Shown here: positions 37,314 to 51,200 of the stretch, one piece after another | Layout of the letters: each line of letters begins with the position of its first letter | Position numbering within the stretch: the stretch's first letter is position 1 | Origin: Lethocerus indicus | Lineage: Eukaryota > Arthropoda > Insecta > Hemiptera > Belostomatidae | Direction: 5' to 3' | Assembly (NCBI GenBank): GCA_019843655.1 | Contig: JACDQD010000006.1 | Coordinates: forward strand, 6,006,034-6,070,033 | Length of the DNA stretch: 64,000 nucleotides | The notes under the pieces: model-generated | Told to the model about the DNA's origin: nothing | What the model saw: only the letters and a program-made list of their open reading frames with translations | Databases searched by the model: none | Made by a program: the position numbers and the translations under genes

Positions 37314-40300
37314 GAATATATGATATAAAAGTCATACCGAATATATTGGATATTCTTCTCAGTAATTACTGGTTGTCCCAAGTTTTGCTTCAACATTGTT
37401 TTTATTCAGGGCACGAAAATTCAAATTTGTCTAACACTTTTACCTTCTTAGATTTGATAACAATTCTCTGTGTGCAGGAATTGGCTGAAAAGAAATTGAA
37501 ATAGAAAATGTGGGATAAGTTCAATTTATCAAAATATCCTGATTAAAATAAATTTAAAAAGAAACCATTTAGGTACTTCCCCTGGATGCCTCTGGGAGGT
37601 ATCGACAAGTCAAAATAATATAATACATTTTTGTGGCTAGCAGATAATGTTTTATAATCTTCATTTATTAGTTCAGCGTGTTACCTATGTTTTTCATTAT
37701 TTCCCTCCATTCATTTACACATCAGCTATTTATGTTTAATACACTGAATTACAGTGCAAGATAACCAAATGTGTAAGAATAGGGGAGAAAGTACAATGGT
37801 AAATGTCACAAAATGGTATGATATTTAAGGTTTCATTGTAATATGAATATAATTCGGGTTAACAGTAAACAATAGTAACTAACATTATATATTTTATATG
37901 TACAACTCCAATTAACAAGAAAAAAATGACACAATCGTGTAGAAAAATTTACATTCACAAACTGAACAAATGTACTTAAATGATGTTCTCATAAACACAA
38001 AAGTATCAGATTGTAGTTATTTTACAGAAACAAATGTTTAAACTTAAGGTTTAAGAAACTGAAAAATAATGTAAGTACTAAGGAATTACAGACAATGGGC
38101 AAAGGACAATGAATTTTTCAAGCTTCCCTATAAAGCCAAAAACAAAAAGCTTATAACACTGGAAATATAATTCTCCATTTGATTAAGATCCCTACTAGTG
38201 GTAAAACAATTTACAATATCTTCAATGGAAGTAAAGGAAGAAAATATCCAGTATATATACAGAACTTAAAAGATTCAGTACGTCAAAAACAATATGTACA
38301 CATTTCAAACAATTTTACAACTCTTTACATTCTTCAAGTTTTACCAACAGAAACAAATGTTGGAACAAACAAAATTAATTTCTTCCATTAAATGATTGAC
38401 ATAGTATTACTTACTGCTCATTTATTTGCTACTATTAAAATATTCATTTTTGTTTATATCATAAATGCAAAATATATAGTTTAAACCTTTTCTAAACAGA
38501 TAATACTAATAAGCTGCATCTGTTACATGTGTGTGTGTTATATATACATAGGATTTCATCACTTGTCAAGTTTGAACATTGTCATAGTTTATATAATTAC
38601 TAAAATATCATGTCTAATCTGCCACAATTGTTTTCTGTTAATATCACAATTCGTTTAGGAAACCTGTCAGTATGTTTCAATGTTCCAGATCACAAATTGA
38701 ATGAATTGCAGAATGCCTTAAATAAAAAGAAAATGAATTTTATTCAACAGTGCAACCTTGAGTTGTATGAAGAATTAAACTGACAAAAAACTATATCATG
38801 AAACATTTTAAACTGCTGAGTTAAAGCAACCTTTATAGTTCATAAAAAAAAGAAAAAAGAAAGAACTAATTATCAAAATAAATAATTACATCTTCTTAAA
38901 ACTTATCCCTTACACAATTCCAAAATTATACTAAATGTTATAAAACATACTGTGTATACTATTATTGTTATAAATGGCAGCAATTAGGAATGATATGTAT
39001 TACATTTTTGTCCAAACCAAGGGCTTCATCCTAGAGAAATGACATTGTTATAGAACAAAAATATCCTGCAGGCATAAATGTAAAAACAACGCAATCACTA
39101 TAATGGTGTTCAGAAGACAATGTACAAAAGGAATGTAGAAAAAAATTCAAAGCAAATTTTTACTTGAGTTATGCTCAGTGTTTTACTTCAAACTCTATAC
39201 TGGAGGTGGATTCCCCAGTATTTTTCCAGAAAGATGAGTTTCAGCAAGGTATATCCGACAATAGTAAGCAAAAAATTTAAATAAAAAACAATTCTGCTAA
39301 TCAAAGACCAAAATGAAGGGGTAAGCAAATAATTAGAAAATTCATTCATCATAATAATTTACAACTTACATGGATTAAATTGTACTTACAAAATAAGAAA
39401 ATGTAACCTATCTGAGAATTGAAGAATGGCAAGTGAAGGTTCAGTTTATTATTCCAGGACACCAAAAAAAAAAAAAAAAAAAACATAAATACTTATAGGT
39501 TCTACAAAACTAAAATATATATTTATTTTTATAAACTGTAAATTTCAACAATCTATATAATATAATTAAGTACAACAATATATATGTATATATTATATAT
39601 ACAAAAATCTTACCCAGTATTTCACTCTCTTGTCACATCTTTTTACACAGCTTGTTAACCCAACTGATGAATGCTTTTTAACAATACTTCTTATAGTCCT
39701 TTCTATTAATATAATAATTTTCAATTACATTCAGAGCCCTACCATACCATCAAACAGTCATTGCTTGTATCTTTGTCCAAAAATTTAAAATACTACTAGT
39801 TTAAATTTAGTTTATGACAGAAGCTAAGTGACATTTTTACCATACTTTTTCTATAATATTAATAATACGAAGAAGAATATTGTGCACTAAATTTTTAGTG
39901 TTAGGAATGTTAACAATATTTTAAAATGTTATTGCTTTCAGATTAAAAACTGTCAAATTATGTATCTTTTAATAATACTAGTATGCTTTCCACAATATAT
40001 TCTTCCTTGTCGATGGCCTAAATAATATTGCTCTAAATGGACTTTATTACTCTGAATAAGCTTTCACAACTGTTTCCCTTAGTTTGGCAATTCCTAGAAG
40101 GCCTATTAAATAAAAATAATAAAACAATAATACTTTACAATCATTCTTTTCTTTATTTAAACAAATAAAAAATCTGCCACAACTAGAATATGTTTAAAAT
40201 GCAAATAAATTAAGTTTCCAGCCGATAAGGAAAGTAGAAATGAAACAAAAATACACATATTCATAATTGAAATCTTCAATGTTATAGATTCACAAATGGA

Positions 40301-41134
40301 AATAACACCAATAGCCAACAACACTATGAGCCTAAATGGAATTGGCTCTTCAACATCCAATAGTTGATTATAAATAACATATATCAATTCTAAACATTGA
40401 GAGGCGTTAAATTATTTCTGACTACACAAGTCTGATAACTTTTCAAAATGTAGTTCTAATTAACTGACATAAAGAATAATGTCCTTTTAAGTACAAAATT
40501 ATACATAGTAATTTACATACAGATTTGTTCTTAGAACAAAATTAACATATCTTTTAACCAAAAAATACAATAAATAAAACAACCTGAAGGCTAATAAAAA
40601 AAATACTTATTTCAGCTGAAATAATTATGCATCTTCTCGTTGGATTCCCTTTGTAAAAAGGATTAAAATTAAAAAATAAGTTTTTGTAAAAGTCCACAAA
40701 ATTAACCATTCCAAAAATGGGCAATATAGACATATTCACTGATGGGAAGAAACTGGGAATGAGGTTTAAAACCAAAATATAATAAAAAATAATTCCAATC
40801 CCGATTTATAATAATTTTGATATTTCATACAGAATGAATGTTACCCAAAACTCAAAAACCATATTAAAGTTATAAAACCTCAATGGATTTGTTTTATTTC
40901 CTTTAAATAAAACGGGTAATTAACCAAAAATCCCTCCAGAGGCTAAACAAGCGATACTGCCCGACATCAGAAATTCAGGGACAGCAAAAGCTACTACCGT
41001 TCATTTATGAACTGTCTCCTAAGACATAAGTTATAATTAGGTAGACTCGAGTACCTAGAAAAAAAGGACGTATTTATATCCGCAGTACCTTTGCCGGTAA
41101 CTCAAAGCGATCATCCAAAATTTTCATAGACAAA
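37313..41134. other. AT-rich DNA between senju and numb
   Basis: No exon with conserved content on either strand; the short frames are low-complexity by-products of AT-rich sequence. A 20-base A run lies near 39463-39483. Several TTTATT (AATAAA on -) sites occur, so part of the numb end may be a long 3' UTR, which I cannot delimit. Confidence 0.5.
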
Positions 41135-41140
41135 TTTATT
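41135..41140 (-). terminator. First polyadenylation signal after numb
   Basis: TTTATT on the + strand, 40 bp past the numb stop codon at 41180-41182. Further signals lie downstream, for example near 40890, and a long 3' UTR form is possible. Confidence 0.35.
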
Positions 41141-41179
41141 ATCACATTGCTTTAATTCAAACCTCCTCGTACTATCAAT

Positions 41180-43533
41180 TTACATGTGCACCTCGAAAGC
41201 CTTGACGGGTGTGGTTTCGGCCGAATTCGTGAGGAACGGGTTGGTAGACTTGGGCGGGTCCTGCTGATGACGGTGGGGTTGCTGTTGGTTGCGCGAGGAG
41301 AAGGACGCCCAGTCCGCGTCGAAGGGGTCCGGCCTGGAAGGGTTGAATATCATGTCTGCGGCGCTGAGCGACAGCGCCCTCAGCTGGGAGAGCGGCGGGT
41401 GGGCGTGGCCTGGAGCAGGTGGAGCTGGAGCAGGTGGAGCTGGAGCTGGTGGAGCTGGAGCTGGAGGATGCTGCTCGTGACTGCCGCCTACTACAGCCTC
41501 CAGTTTGCCGAGCCACTGGTCCGGTTTCGGCAGGTCCCTCACCGCCGAGATGGTGCTCACAGGCAGCGGTGGCGTGGCTGGCGGCGTCAACGAAGACACC
41601 CCGCCGATGACGCTGCCGCTCTCTATGTTGTTGTTATTGTTGCTGTTGTTCAAGTTGCCGTTGTTGTTGTTGTTCATGTTGGGTCTTTTGAGCGCTTCCA
41701 GTTTGGCCGTGAAGTCGCTGTTCAAAGCGTTGAGCGCTTCTGTAAATCACGACATTTTACATTCCGCGAGGACAGTACTATATAATATTTCAGGAGGGAA
41801 GCTTAATATTAATAAAATAAAATAGGGAATAAAAGTTTTAGGATGGTGTTAATTGCAGCAGAGGTGAGCCTAAAACTGTGCCCACGTATCTGCTATTTAC
41901 AATTGCTGAGATTAGTGTTTTCAAAATGCTTTTAAACTTTCTTCGTTACTATAAATTAAAGAGATCGTAATATTAATCTAATGTAATTATGATATAGAGT
42001 TCTTTTTATATCTTAATTTATATAGTTTTGCGAAACAAGTACTGCAAACAAATCCATACCGTTTGTGGTAATCTGAGATGATCCGAGAGGTTCATCAGGG
42101 AACAATTCTTTGACTGCAGTGTTGTTTCCAAGATTCTAAAAGAAAAATAATTTTTACATGTAACGTATAAATAAATTTTCATTACACATATTACAATTAA
42201 TGTCTCATACGACTGCTGATTTTTAATTTATTAAAAAACATTATTTACCCGCTTATTTGGTTGTATATCATCAGAATTGGAAAGAAGTTGAAGACCTTGA
42301 GACAATTGCTGACACATAACACTGACAGGATCTGATCTATCAACAAGTGGTGACGATTCGGGAATAGGACTCACTAAAACAAAAATGACGACAAATTCTT
42401 TTTACAAATCTCTGTAATAATCTAACAAACAACCTAATCTCAATAAGCTTTAAATTATATAAATCTACGACACTTGCAATAAAAATAGTCTGTATCCTGG
42501 TTAAAAATTTCATATTTCCTAGAAAGAAATGTAAAAGAAAAGTTAATGAAAGAACTGTAAATATGTAGTAATAAATACAAATTAACAGAGTGTCTTAATG
42601 AAAATAATAGTAAAACAAGTTGTAACTGTTAATTGTATTCAAATTAATTAGAAATTCAAATTAATTAGAAATACAAATTATATGATTAATTTAACAAATG
42701 AATATAAGATAGTATATAAATGAAGAACATGCAAGGAAAAGAGTACTAGAAAAACCTAAATATGTTAAACAAGATTAAAAGAGAAGACAACAGTATAAGG
42801 TGTTATTTCACAGGTTATTTACATTTACAAAATACAGGTTAAAAATTATTATGATAAAAAATGAAAACTACATAATATCTATATATAAACTGAACACTGA
42901 TGTAGGATATTTACATAAAACATACTATATTCAAATATATACTACAGCAGGAGGTTTTCATAAATTGATGTGCTTTTATATTGAATACTTCTTTATCATA
43001 TTTAAAATAAGGGTAGATTAACAAGATCATGCAATATTAATCATCTATTTGTTTTATTTTATGTTAATATCAATGTCAAACAGAAAACAAAGAAAACTAA
43101 AAATATAGGCCAGATATTTACAAGCCTGAGACTAACTATGAGATAAAAAAAAAGAGTCAAATGAGAGGTATTATTAAACCTACTGTATGAGGCACCCCAA
43201 TCCTAAATTCATTTCAAATAATTAAATTTTAAAATAGCTGAAAAATTTAAGGGTCTTTAGTGTTTAGCAAAACATAATATCCTGCCATTGTAGAGAAACA
43301 GCTTATTAAATAAACTTTTTTTACACTTAATGTGTATAGCATTACTGTGCTCTGCTGCTATGAACTTTATTATATAAACTGAATTTTAGGTTTTTATTAT
43401 AATAAACTATTTATTATATTTAATAATTTTTATTTATATAAAATCATTGCGAATACCTTTCCAAAAGCCACAATAAATAAGAAGAGATTGCGGGTGGAGC
43501 TCATTAGAGTAATAAAATTAATAACAATGCTTT

Positions 43534-43582
<49 letters not shown>

Positions 43583-46500
43583 TTTAAAGCTATTATATTA
43601 CAATAATCCTTTTGCCTCATTTCAGCCACACATACTCTAGATATTTCCAGATTTCTTTATTGAAAATATTTTGTTTATGTTTTTAACACTAATGGGTTGC
43701 AATGTTTCACATTTCAATTAATTCTTCAAATTGTTAACACATATAACTTTCTAGTATTTTCCCTGAAACCATTATTTTATTTATATTTAAATTGTAATCC
43801 GTTGTTAAGAAAACCTGTCATAAGGGCTGTACAATGGGTGGAAAAAACCTCAAAACAAAAAAACATTCTATCCACAAATTTCTATATAATTTGAGGTACG
43901 TCATTGTCCTTATGAAATCACTAGGAAGGACACAATTCTCCAGCCTTGTGCCACAACAATTCGGAGGGGTGCCACAAGGGTTTTTGATGTATTGGTGAAC
44001 TAAGGTTTATCCTGAAGGGTTAGGGGTAGTGTTTGGAATAGATATTAGTGCAATCAAAACTGAGTTCTTTTGTTTAAATTTGTATTATGTATTTTGGGAG
44101 TGAAAATGTAATGTAATACCGGATATAAAACCGGACACAAAAATGGGAGAACTGGGCTCACTGAGGTGATTAAACTCACTGAGGATTTTAGTTGGCAGAG
44201 AGTAGAGGCGCAATCGAGGTGGTGGCCTTGGCTCATCGGCTATAACACATTCTGCATAATGTAATACAGTTTTATCAGTCAAGCTATTCACACCTTAGAC
44301 TTTTTCAAGAAATGTTATTAGGAATAGAAAGAATAAATGTACATAGATGAGTTCCTGCTATAAGTGGAAATGAAAAATAAGTACAAATACTTTTACCAAT
44401 TTGATACCATCTATTTAGTACCTCCAAATGTTTATAGAACTTTTCTGTACAAACAAAAATTCATTATCTAACAGCATCCTTTCTTGTTGTTCTTGCTATT
44501 AATTGCTATTAATCAATCCTACATTCACATCCACATATCATGACATATCATTGAAGAGTACCACAAGTGAGGACTATGAATGTTCATTAATAGATTTCAA
44601 TATTTATTTCCAAACAAATTTCCATTCTTTTAACTAGAATGGTACCTTTTCATTTACTATTCTTTGAGAATTTATTTAACACTGGGCCAGCCAATGAGAG
44701 GTGAAGATATCCAATTCTATAATTCAATAACTTTAGAAAATTAAATATACCATTTAATTAAGTTTATGTTTCATGGCAGTTATTCAATCAAACTGATTGA
44801 ATTCAAATGGATGATTATTAATCATCCATTACTCTGTAAAAACATATGAATTCACAACTGCTCCAAGTAACAAGATTTCCTGGACATCTTATCCATATTG
44901 CGCCATATTTTCCTTTCTATTTTATTAATAGTTATAGTTAAAAAATATAAAATAAAAAATGTCATCTTGAGAGCTTTATAATTTTTAAATGACTCCCAAC
45001 TAAAGTGAAATAATTCCTAGGCAAACTAAATAATAAACATTGACAATTGATAATGGAGTTAATAAGGAAAAATTGTTATAAGTCCTGCTAAATGACTTAT
45101 GGTAAAGTTAAAACTGTAGGTTAAACAGTTTTTCTGGGTTCCAATTAACCATTCCCACACCTTATGGGAACCACAGAATTTATCAATGAGAATTTATATT
45201 TTATAGAATGTTAATACAATCGGAAAACTCTCTGACTTACCAGGTGTCTTGAGATGTATCAAGGGCGGTACCCTGGAGTCAGTGCTGCCCTCAAGGGACA
45301 GGGACCTGGTTCTTTCAAGGTTGGAGGGAAGGTCAGCAAGCCTGAGTGAGAGCTGGCGCTTGAATGGAGAAGACTGGTTGAGGTGGTTGAACCCTCTGAA
45401 TGATCCCTGGCGAACCAGCATTGACACTGTCGCATGTGGCCTTTCTATAGCATGAGGATTTGGAGGTGGTGGCTTTGGCGCCGTCTGAACCACTCCTGAA
45501 TTGTTTGTCGTGATTACCTTATTATTGCTTGTCTGCTGTTGCTGCTGCTGTTTACCTCCAGAATCATTATCTATGGGCAAGATAGTATTCTATGCAGTTG
45601 AAGAAAAATCACACTGACCTCTTTTATACTGGGATAAAACTGAACACATGTATTAGATGGAAACATTTATTTTTGGTTTCAATGAACAAGTGTAATCATG
45701 AAATGTTGGCTTTGATAATTTCTTTAAAGGATAATGACTTGGAAAGATATAATTGTTAACCTACACAATGAATAAGAAATATTAGGTTCAAATAACAATG
45801 TGGTAACTAACATGTAAACAAATTGAAATAATCAAATTTCAATGAAGATTACATATTAAATTAAGTAATTCCACTTAATCAATATAATACATTAATACTA
45901 ACTTGTGGCATTCACATTGTTTTTGTTGTTGTCATTTGACAGGCGTTCTGTCAGAGTCTGTTGTCTGAAACTTCCTTGACGAGTAAAAGTTGAATTGGTT
46001 GAGTCAAAATTCATGGTCACACCACATTCCTTGTCCCTTTTCTGTTTTCTCTCCAAACAGGCAGCAAAGGCACAGCCTACTGCGTGACTCAATCTCTCCC
46101 CCTATGACATATAAGAAAAAAAATCATTAAGTAATAACATTTTATTTATTTTGCACAAACACACAAAATATGATGTATTATATTTCTTCTGTAAAGTATA
46201 ATAATAAAATATACTCACTGCCCCACTCCTTCAATTAACAATGGTAATAATTGTTTGTCAGTATAGTTAATAACTTATGTAAAATACATTTTATATCTAT
46301 ATTATATCAGATATCAAAGAATAAAAACTTTTGACAACTATGAGATATTTATCTATTTCAAATTGATAATTATGGAACTTTATACAAAATTAAAAAGAAA
46401 TACTACAGAAATTCATACCGATTCTTTCAAAGCAAGAAAACCATGGCACATCCACCTTCTTGTGGTCCCATCTCTGCATATATACGAAAAACCTTTATCA

Positions 46501-47674
46501 TGATTTCTATCAGGTGCACAAAACGAAACTTTTTCAATTGTTTGATCAACAATTAAGCCCTGAAAAGAATAATACATAATATTAGTTATTGTTAAACATC
46601 AATCAATCAATACATTATTATTATTTAGAATTTAATATATTTATTTCTCACTAAATCAAATGTACTGCATTTTAAGGAGAATATTTCCAACATACAATAC
46701 AATTTAAAAAGTTAATATAATTAATAAAGATATAAACTTAATGAGAAATCCCAAAAGAAAATGAAAGGAAATTGGGGTTGGAGAATATGTCTCAATCAGA
46801 ATTAATACTGAATCAGAAATGTATGAAAGTTTCATAAAACAAATAAGAAAACTAAAATATATTCACCTTATTTTCATCTTCTACAACTCTAAGCCCATCA
46901 CCAGAAACAAACAATACAGATTTTATGGGCCTTCTCCGAGAATTCTGTAAAAGAAAATTGAAAAAATAAAAAAAATCAGTCATTCATTTCACATATTAAT
47001 AGTTTACAAACTTTTGATAAATAAATTCAATTTGTTAAGTTAATTATAACATAATATAAATAACTTACTCTTAATACTTTGAGGGCCTCTTCACATACTT
47101 GCATTCCTCTGGATTCAAAAACTTCGACACAACCCAAATACTGAAAAAGAAAATAGACAGCATTAGCTTTAACAGTGCTTATACAATTTCCAAAATATAC
47201 CTAATTGGTTCAACTTCTTCAATGTTCTTTATAACTTGAAAAAATTACAGCAAGGATCTAAAAAATGATGGTATCACAGTTTAGAAAAAATAATATAAAA
47301 CCCTTACTTATAAAATTTATTGAAAGACCTTATTACTTATATAATTTACTTATTAGATTGATTCCTTGTGTAGTGGAGGTATTTTCTCATGTTAAATGGG
47401 GTTTAAATTGCTACAAATCTGCCATCTGGTTATCTCTAGTCTTCTTTGGCTTTATTAGTGATTTACTATGTCATTATATTTTATATGTATAGTATTTATA
47501 GAATTAATGTATTAGTATACAGGTCGGTAGCATACTAACTTTGACCTGAAAGGTACAGGTTCCCGCTCTGACCGCTGCCTCATCAGCCTGCCACAGGTGG
47601 GGCTTGGAACTTTCGGGGACATGCTCCTTCCTTCTCCTGAAGGAGTCTCTGAAACTCCTTCTTAGCCTGTCCAT
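41180..47674 (-). CDS. numb: Numb, PTB-domain cell-fate determinant
   Basis: Membrane-associated endocytic adaptor that inhibits Notch and is segregated to one daughter cell in asymmetric divisions. Nine exons in gene order: 47540-47674, 47069-47140, 46867-46944, 46419-46559, 45903-46101, 45241-45570, 42249-42373, 42060-42135 and 41180-41739. All are in phase, 1716 nt, 571 residues (Drosophila about 556). The N terminus [18 protein letters not shown] is the basic, aPKC-phosphorylated membrane motif. The PTB domain spans exons 1-5 ([60 protein letters not shown]). Next come [55 protein letters not shown], and a tail with DPFDADW and STNPFL, the alpha-adaptin and EH-domain motifs. The final exon also has an Asn-rich run and a PAPPAP repeat. 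The exon is open for 11 codons upstream of this ATG to the acceptor (47707), so a longer isoform is possible. Confidence 0.96.
43538..43581. repeat. (TA)n microsatellite in numb intron
   Basis: About 22 AT dinucleotides in the 2.9-kb intron between the 45241 and 42373 exon edges. Confidence 0.95.
44120..44239 (-). other. Candidate cassette exon of numb (40 codons)
   Basis: On the - strand an AG acceptor (GTGTTATAG) is followed by 120 nt with no stop in the numb phase, ending at GT (G|GTATTAC). The flanking exons leave a phase 1 junction (CCTG|TG). This segment enters at phase 1 and leaves at phase 1, so it can be included or skipped without shifting frame. It encodes a proline-rich peptide ([18 protein letters not shown], later SEPSSPIF). 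The polypyrimidine tract is weak and I recall no matching insect Numb exon. Confidence 0.4.
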
Positions 47675-48122
47675 TCTTCTAGGAGACGTTCCCCCTCTCC
47701 TCTCTCCCTGTTAACAAATAAAGCATCACATTAACCATATAGAAAATGTTAAAATAATGGTTCTTATAATTGGTAATTAGACAAAGCGGACTACATTTTA
47801 CATTTTTAAAAATTAGAAATAGTTTAACAGATAGCACTTGGCAACATAACTCTTACATAAGTAAGCTCTGAGCTGTGGATAATAAAATATTTATAATCCA
47901 TAGGAGAATAAAAGGGGCATTACATTTTCTCACAAAATTCAATAACAATAATCAAATAAGTATTTATAAATAATATGGATCACCCACTGTCAAATTCTTT
48001 GGAACCTGAACAGTTCATAGTTACAAATTACGTTAATTAATGTATTATGTATCCAGTTCACAGAAAATAATCGGTAATAGGTAAAAGATTTTAATGAATA
48101 CAGTCATCCCCTTATGACTTAC

Positions 48123-48260
48123 GATCAAAGGTGTACACTTGCTCCTGAACGGCAAACGGGGGGTCCCGGAAGAGACGAATCGCCTTTCAAGTTTAACGAT
48201 CAGGTGGACCGGATCGAGATACCGGGACGCAGGAAGTTATTAGTCGAGGGAAGTAAACAT
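48123..48260 (-). other. Candidate 5' untranslated exon of numb
   Basis: On the - strand a consensus donor (GATC|GTAAGT) ends an unusually GC-rich segment about 415 bp upstream of the acceptor at 47708. In the phase that would join the numb frame it is open back to a TAA near 48239-48245 but has no ATG. If used, it is therefore untranslated and translation starts at MDRLRRSF. The 5' edge is unknown. Confidence 0.35.
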
Positions 48261-51200
48261 TATAATTGAAAGGTCCAAAAAAAAGAAAAAACGGGGACAC
48301 GTGCCCGTTTATCTGTTAGGAGTGATAATAAATTCGGGACGCGAGTCGGGTCCAGGTGGGATTTGTAGAGGCTGCGTCAACAGGTGCAGTGTCAGGACCT
48401 CTCTAGTCGCCTAATAACAATAATTGCCGACAGAGATGAGGATTAACAGTCCCCCCCACCCCCCGCGGGAGTGGCCACTCGACCCTCCAGGGGCCATCCA
48501 CTGGGCCATCACTCAAACACTACTGGAGAGGACTCCACCCGGCTCGACATCCCACCCGGACGGCGAACGGCCGATGACACGAATAATGATGTCACCATTG
48601 GTCACAGCGATATCGCCTTCCCCAAGGAATTTTTATTTCTCTCTTTTATCGTTGCAACTGTAAAAAATACAGAACCCCACTGGTTTACCCCCTTTTGTTT
48701 ATTAAATTTTTTTTAAAACATCCAGGTCGCGTGGCCACTTCATTTTCAGGCGTCTGAAAGGAACACGTTTCGGATGTCGGGAGATCGAAGGATTTGAAGT
48801 TTAAAAAAACATCTTTAGACAATACATCGATAACGTAAAACATGGCCTAATTATTTAACTTATATCGTGCGATAAAGAGTACCGTCCGGCTCACAACCAC
48901 GAAAAGTGAAGAGCAGCTACAATTACAGTCACCGTTATCCTGTTCCTGTCGATCCCTACGTAACTAATTGTGATTCTCTTTCGGACGTATGTAACTCTTC
49001 CTAACTGCTACAGCCAAGGGTTAATGGTTCAAAACAGTGCTAATTGATTTGCAAACAACTAAACCAATACAGATATGTCTTTTCCCCAGGATAATGCAAA
49101 CAATTTTGAGTTACGGCATAGACAGCATTAAAACTAGGCTTGGGCTATGAATTTTTTACGTCCGCAGCGAGTATCATTACTCGAAACCTATACTTGGTAA
49201 CCACTGAGACTCCTGATAAAACGCTAAAAGAATTTTAATTAATCGGCAATCGATCAGTGCGAAGACTCAGAATGTTTGTTTGTAGGGAAGACAATAAAAT
49301 AAAGTTCCCGTAAGCAGCATCCAGACTATGCGGAGGAGTGTCGGTCGACCAGTCGGTATTTTCTCGAGAAAGCTATAAATTTAATCCATATAATCGGCAG
49401 TATAGGTTTATAGGGCGATTCAGCGTTACAGGCACGATTCAGCGTTTCCCAAACATTTTAAGAAACGACACCCACAGCACACCGAATGTCTTTCTTGGCG
49501 TACATTTTACAGAACCGGGCTGCTGTCAGTTTTTGAACGCGGGAGGTATTTTAAACAAAACCAATCGGCGGTACCCTTATTCTAAAAGAAGGGGGAGACA
49601 TCGAATTTCACCCTCGGGGTAGATGGGAAGGAAAACGCGGTTCCAGCAGGCGGGCGACAGAAACAAAGGGCGGTAAAGTTGAATGTGAACGACCCTCGAT
49701 CAATTCCGTTTGTGTTGTGTAGTTGGAGCAGGCTTCGGCGGGCTCTGACCCAGTTAATTGTTAGAGCTATCTCTTCGCTGGGCGAGCTGTCTCTGGATTA
49801 GCGACCGCCGGTTGAAGCCACACTCAACTAAATTAAACCAATAAATCACCGGCTAGAACGGAGGAATTTTGCAGAACAAAATTCGAAAAACGACTGCGAT
49901 CTCTGAAACACATCCTCTGATTTTTTACTTTGACGCCACCTTGCGTCAAATTATAATATGGCATTCTAGTGATTCATGATTCGAGATTCTGTAAAGGTTT
50001 TTTTACTGAAGTGCTTCTTCTTTGTTCTTAGGAAATCGGGCGAACGGGTTCTTACTTTAATCCTAATTACAAAGTAAGCATTCAAGTACCAAAAGGGTTC
50101 TCTCCCCTTTGCCAGTCAGGGTAAATGAACAAATGCCTCGACGGTTTTTTCACTCTCTCTAATTTTCTCTGAGCAAGAATTCATTTTATATTAAGCAGTG
50201 AGGAATCCTCTTTTAAATATCCGCATTTCCATTAATTTCATCAGCGAAACTGGGATGGATTTCACCCTGCTTATGAGATAGTAAAAATGGTTTTGTACTT
50301 TATTACACGTCTGGTAAAAGCAAACGATCGTTTAAATTTGCATTTTCATAATATGCACCAAGGCTGAAATATATCTAACTTTTAATGAATTAATTCGTCC
50401 ATTATTGCGAACTAAGTAAAGCAGTATTCTTCTCTTATAATTGAATTTAATATGCCGTGAGGTTTGTTTTAATATCACGTTATTATAACAGTTTCATCAG
50501 AAGTTAAAACGGTACGAATATTATAATGAAAACGCATTTCTGTCAAACTAATATATAAAACATAATATTAGTTTGATTAAAAAGAATTTAATTTTTATTT
50601 AAAAATACAGATCGTCTGCATAATAAGACATTTTATGTTTAGCTTTCATTAAATTTACAAGTACGTTCTTATCTTTGCTCTAGTTTTAACGATCGTTCCC
50701 ATCAATTTTGTGAATAACTTCCGAAAGGACGTTTTAATTTTCTCTTCTACAAACATAGTTTTATTATTAAACAAATAATGTTTTTGATTAATAGTTTAGA
50801 TTATTATTCTGGTTATAGTTAAATGACGGACTTTCGCCCCCTAACTAACAAAATCTTCTTTCTCTTTTTCGTTGAGTAGTTTGCTGGTAAAATTTTAAGC
50901 GCCCCGTCACCCAGGCTTCCCTTTTTGCGTTCATTTAACGGCCGGTGAACACAAAATGAGAGAGACGGGGGCAAACCTCTTGTGGGTTCACCGAAGGGCG
51001 AGACCCGATCAGTGGACGACCCGTTCAACCGAGACCGCCGTACCCACCTCCCAACCGACCAATCTCATCCCTATTAAAATAATTTTATGCCGATATAAGT
51101 AATTAAAAAGAAGAATGTATTCTGTTTTTTATTTTTAAAGGCCCCCACGAATATGTACACATTTAATGTGATTTGCACGTTTATTATATTCATGGGAAAT

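Noticed and set aside
41186..41785. 199-codon + strand frame opposite the last numb exon
   Set aside because: The repetitive Trp/Ser and Leu/Val-rich peptide is the antisense reading of the Numb PAPPAP and Asn runs.
48424..48716. Overlapping proline-rich frames near 48.5 kb
   Set aside because: Composition follows a C-rich tract; no homology seen and no conserved start context.
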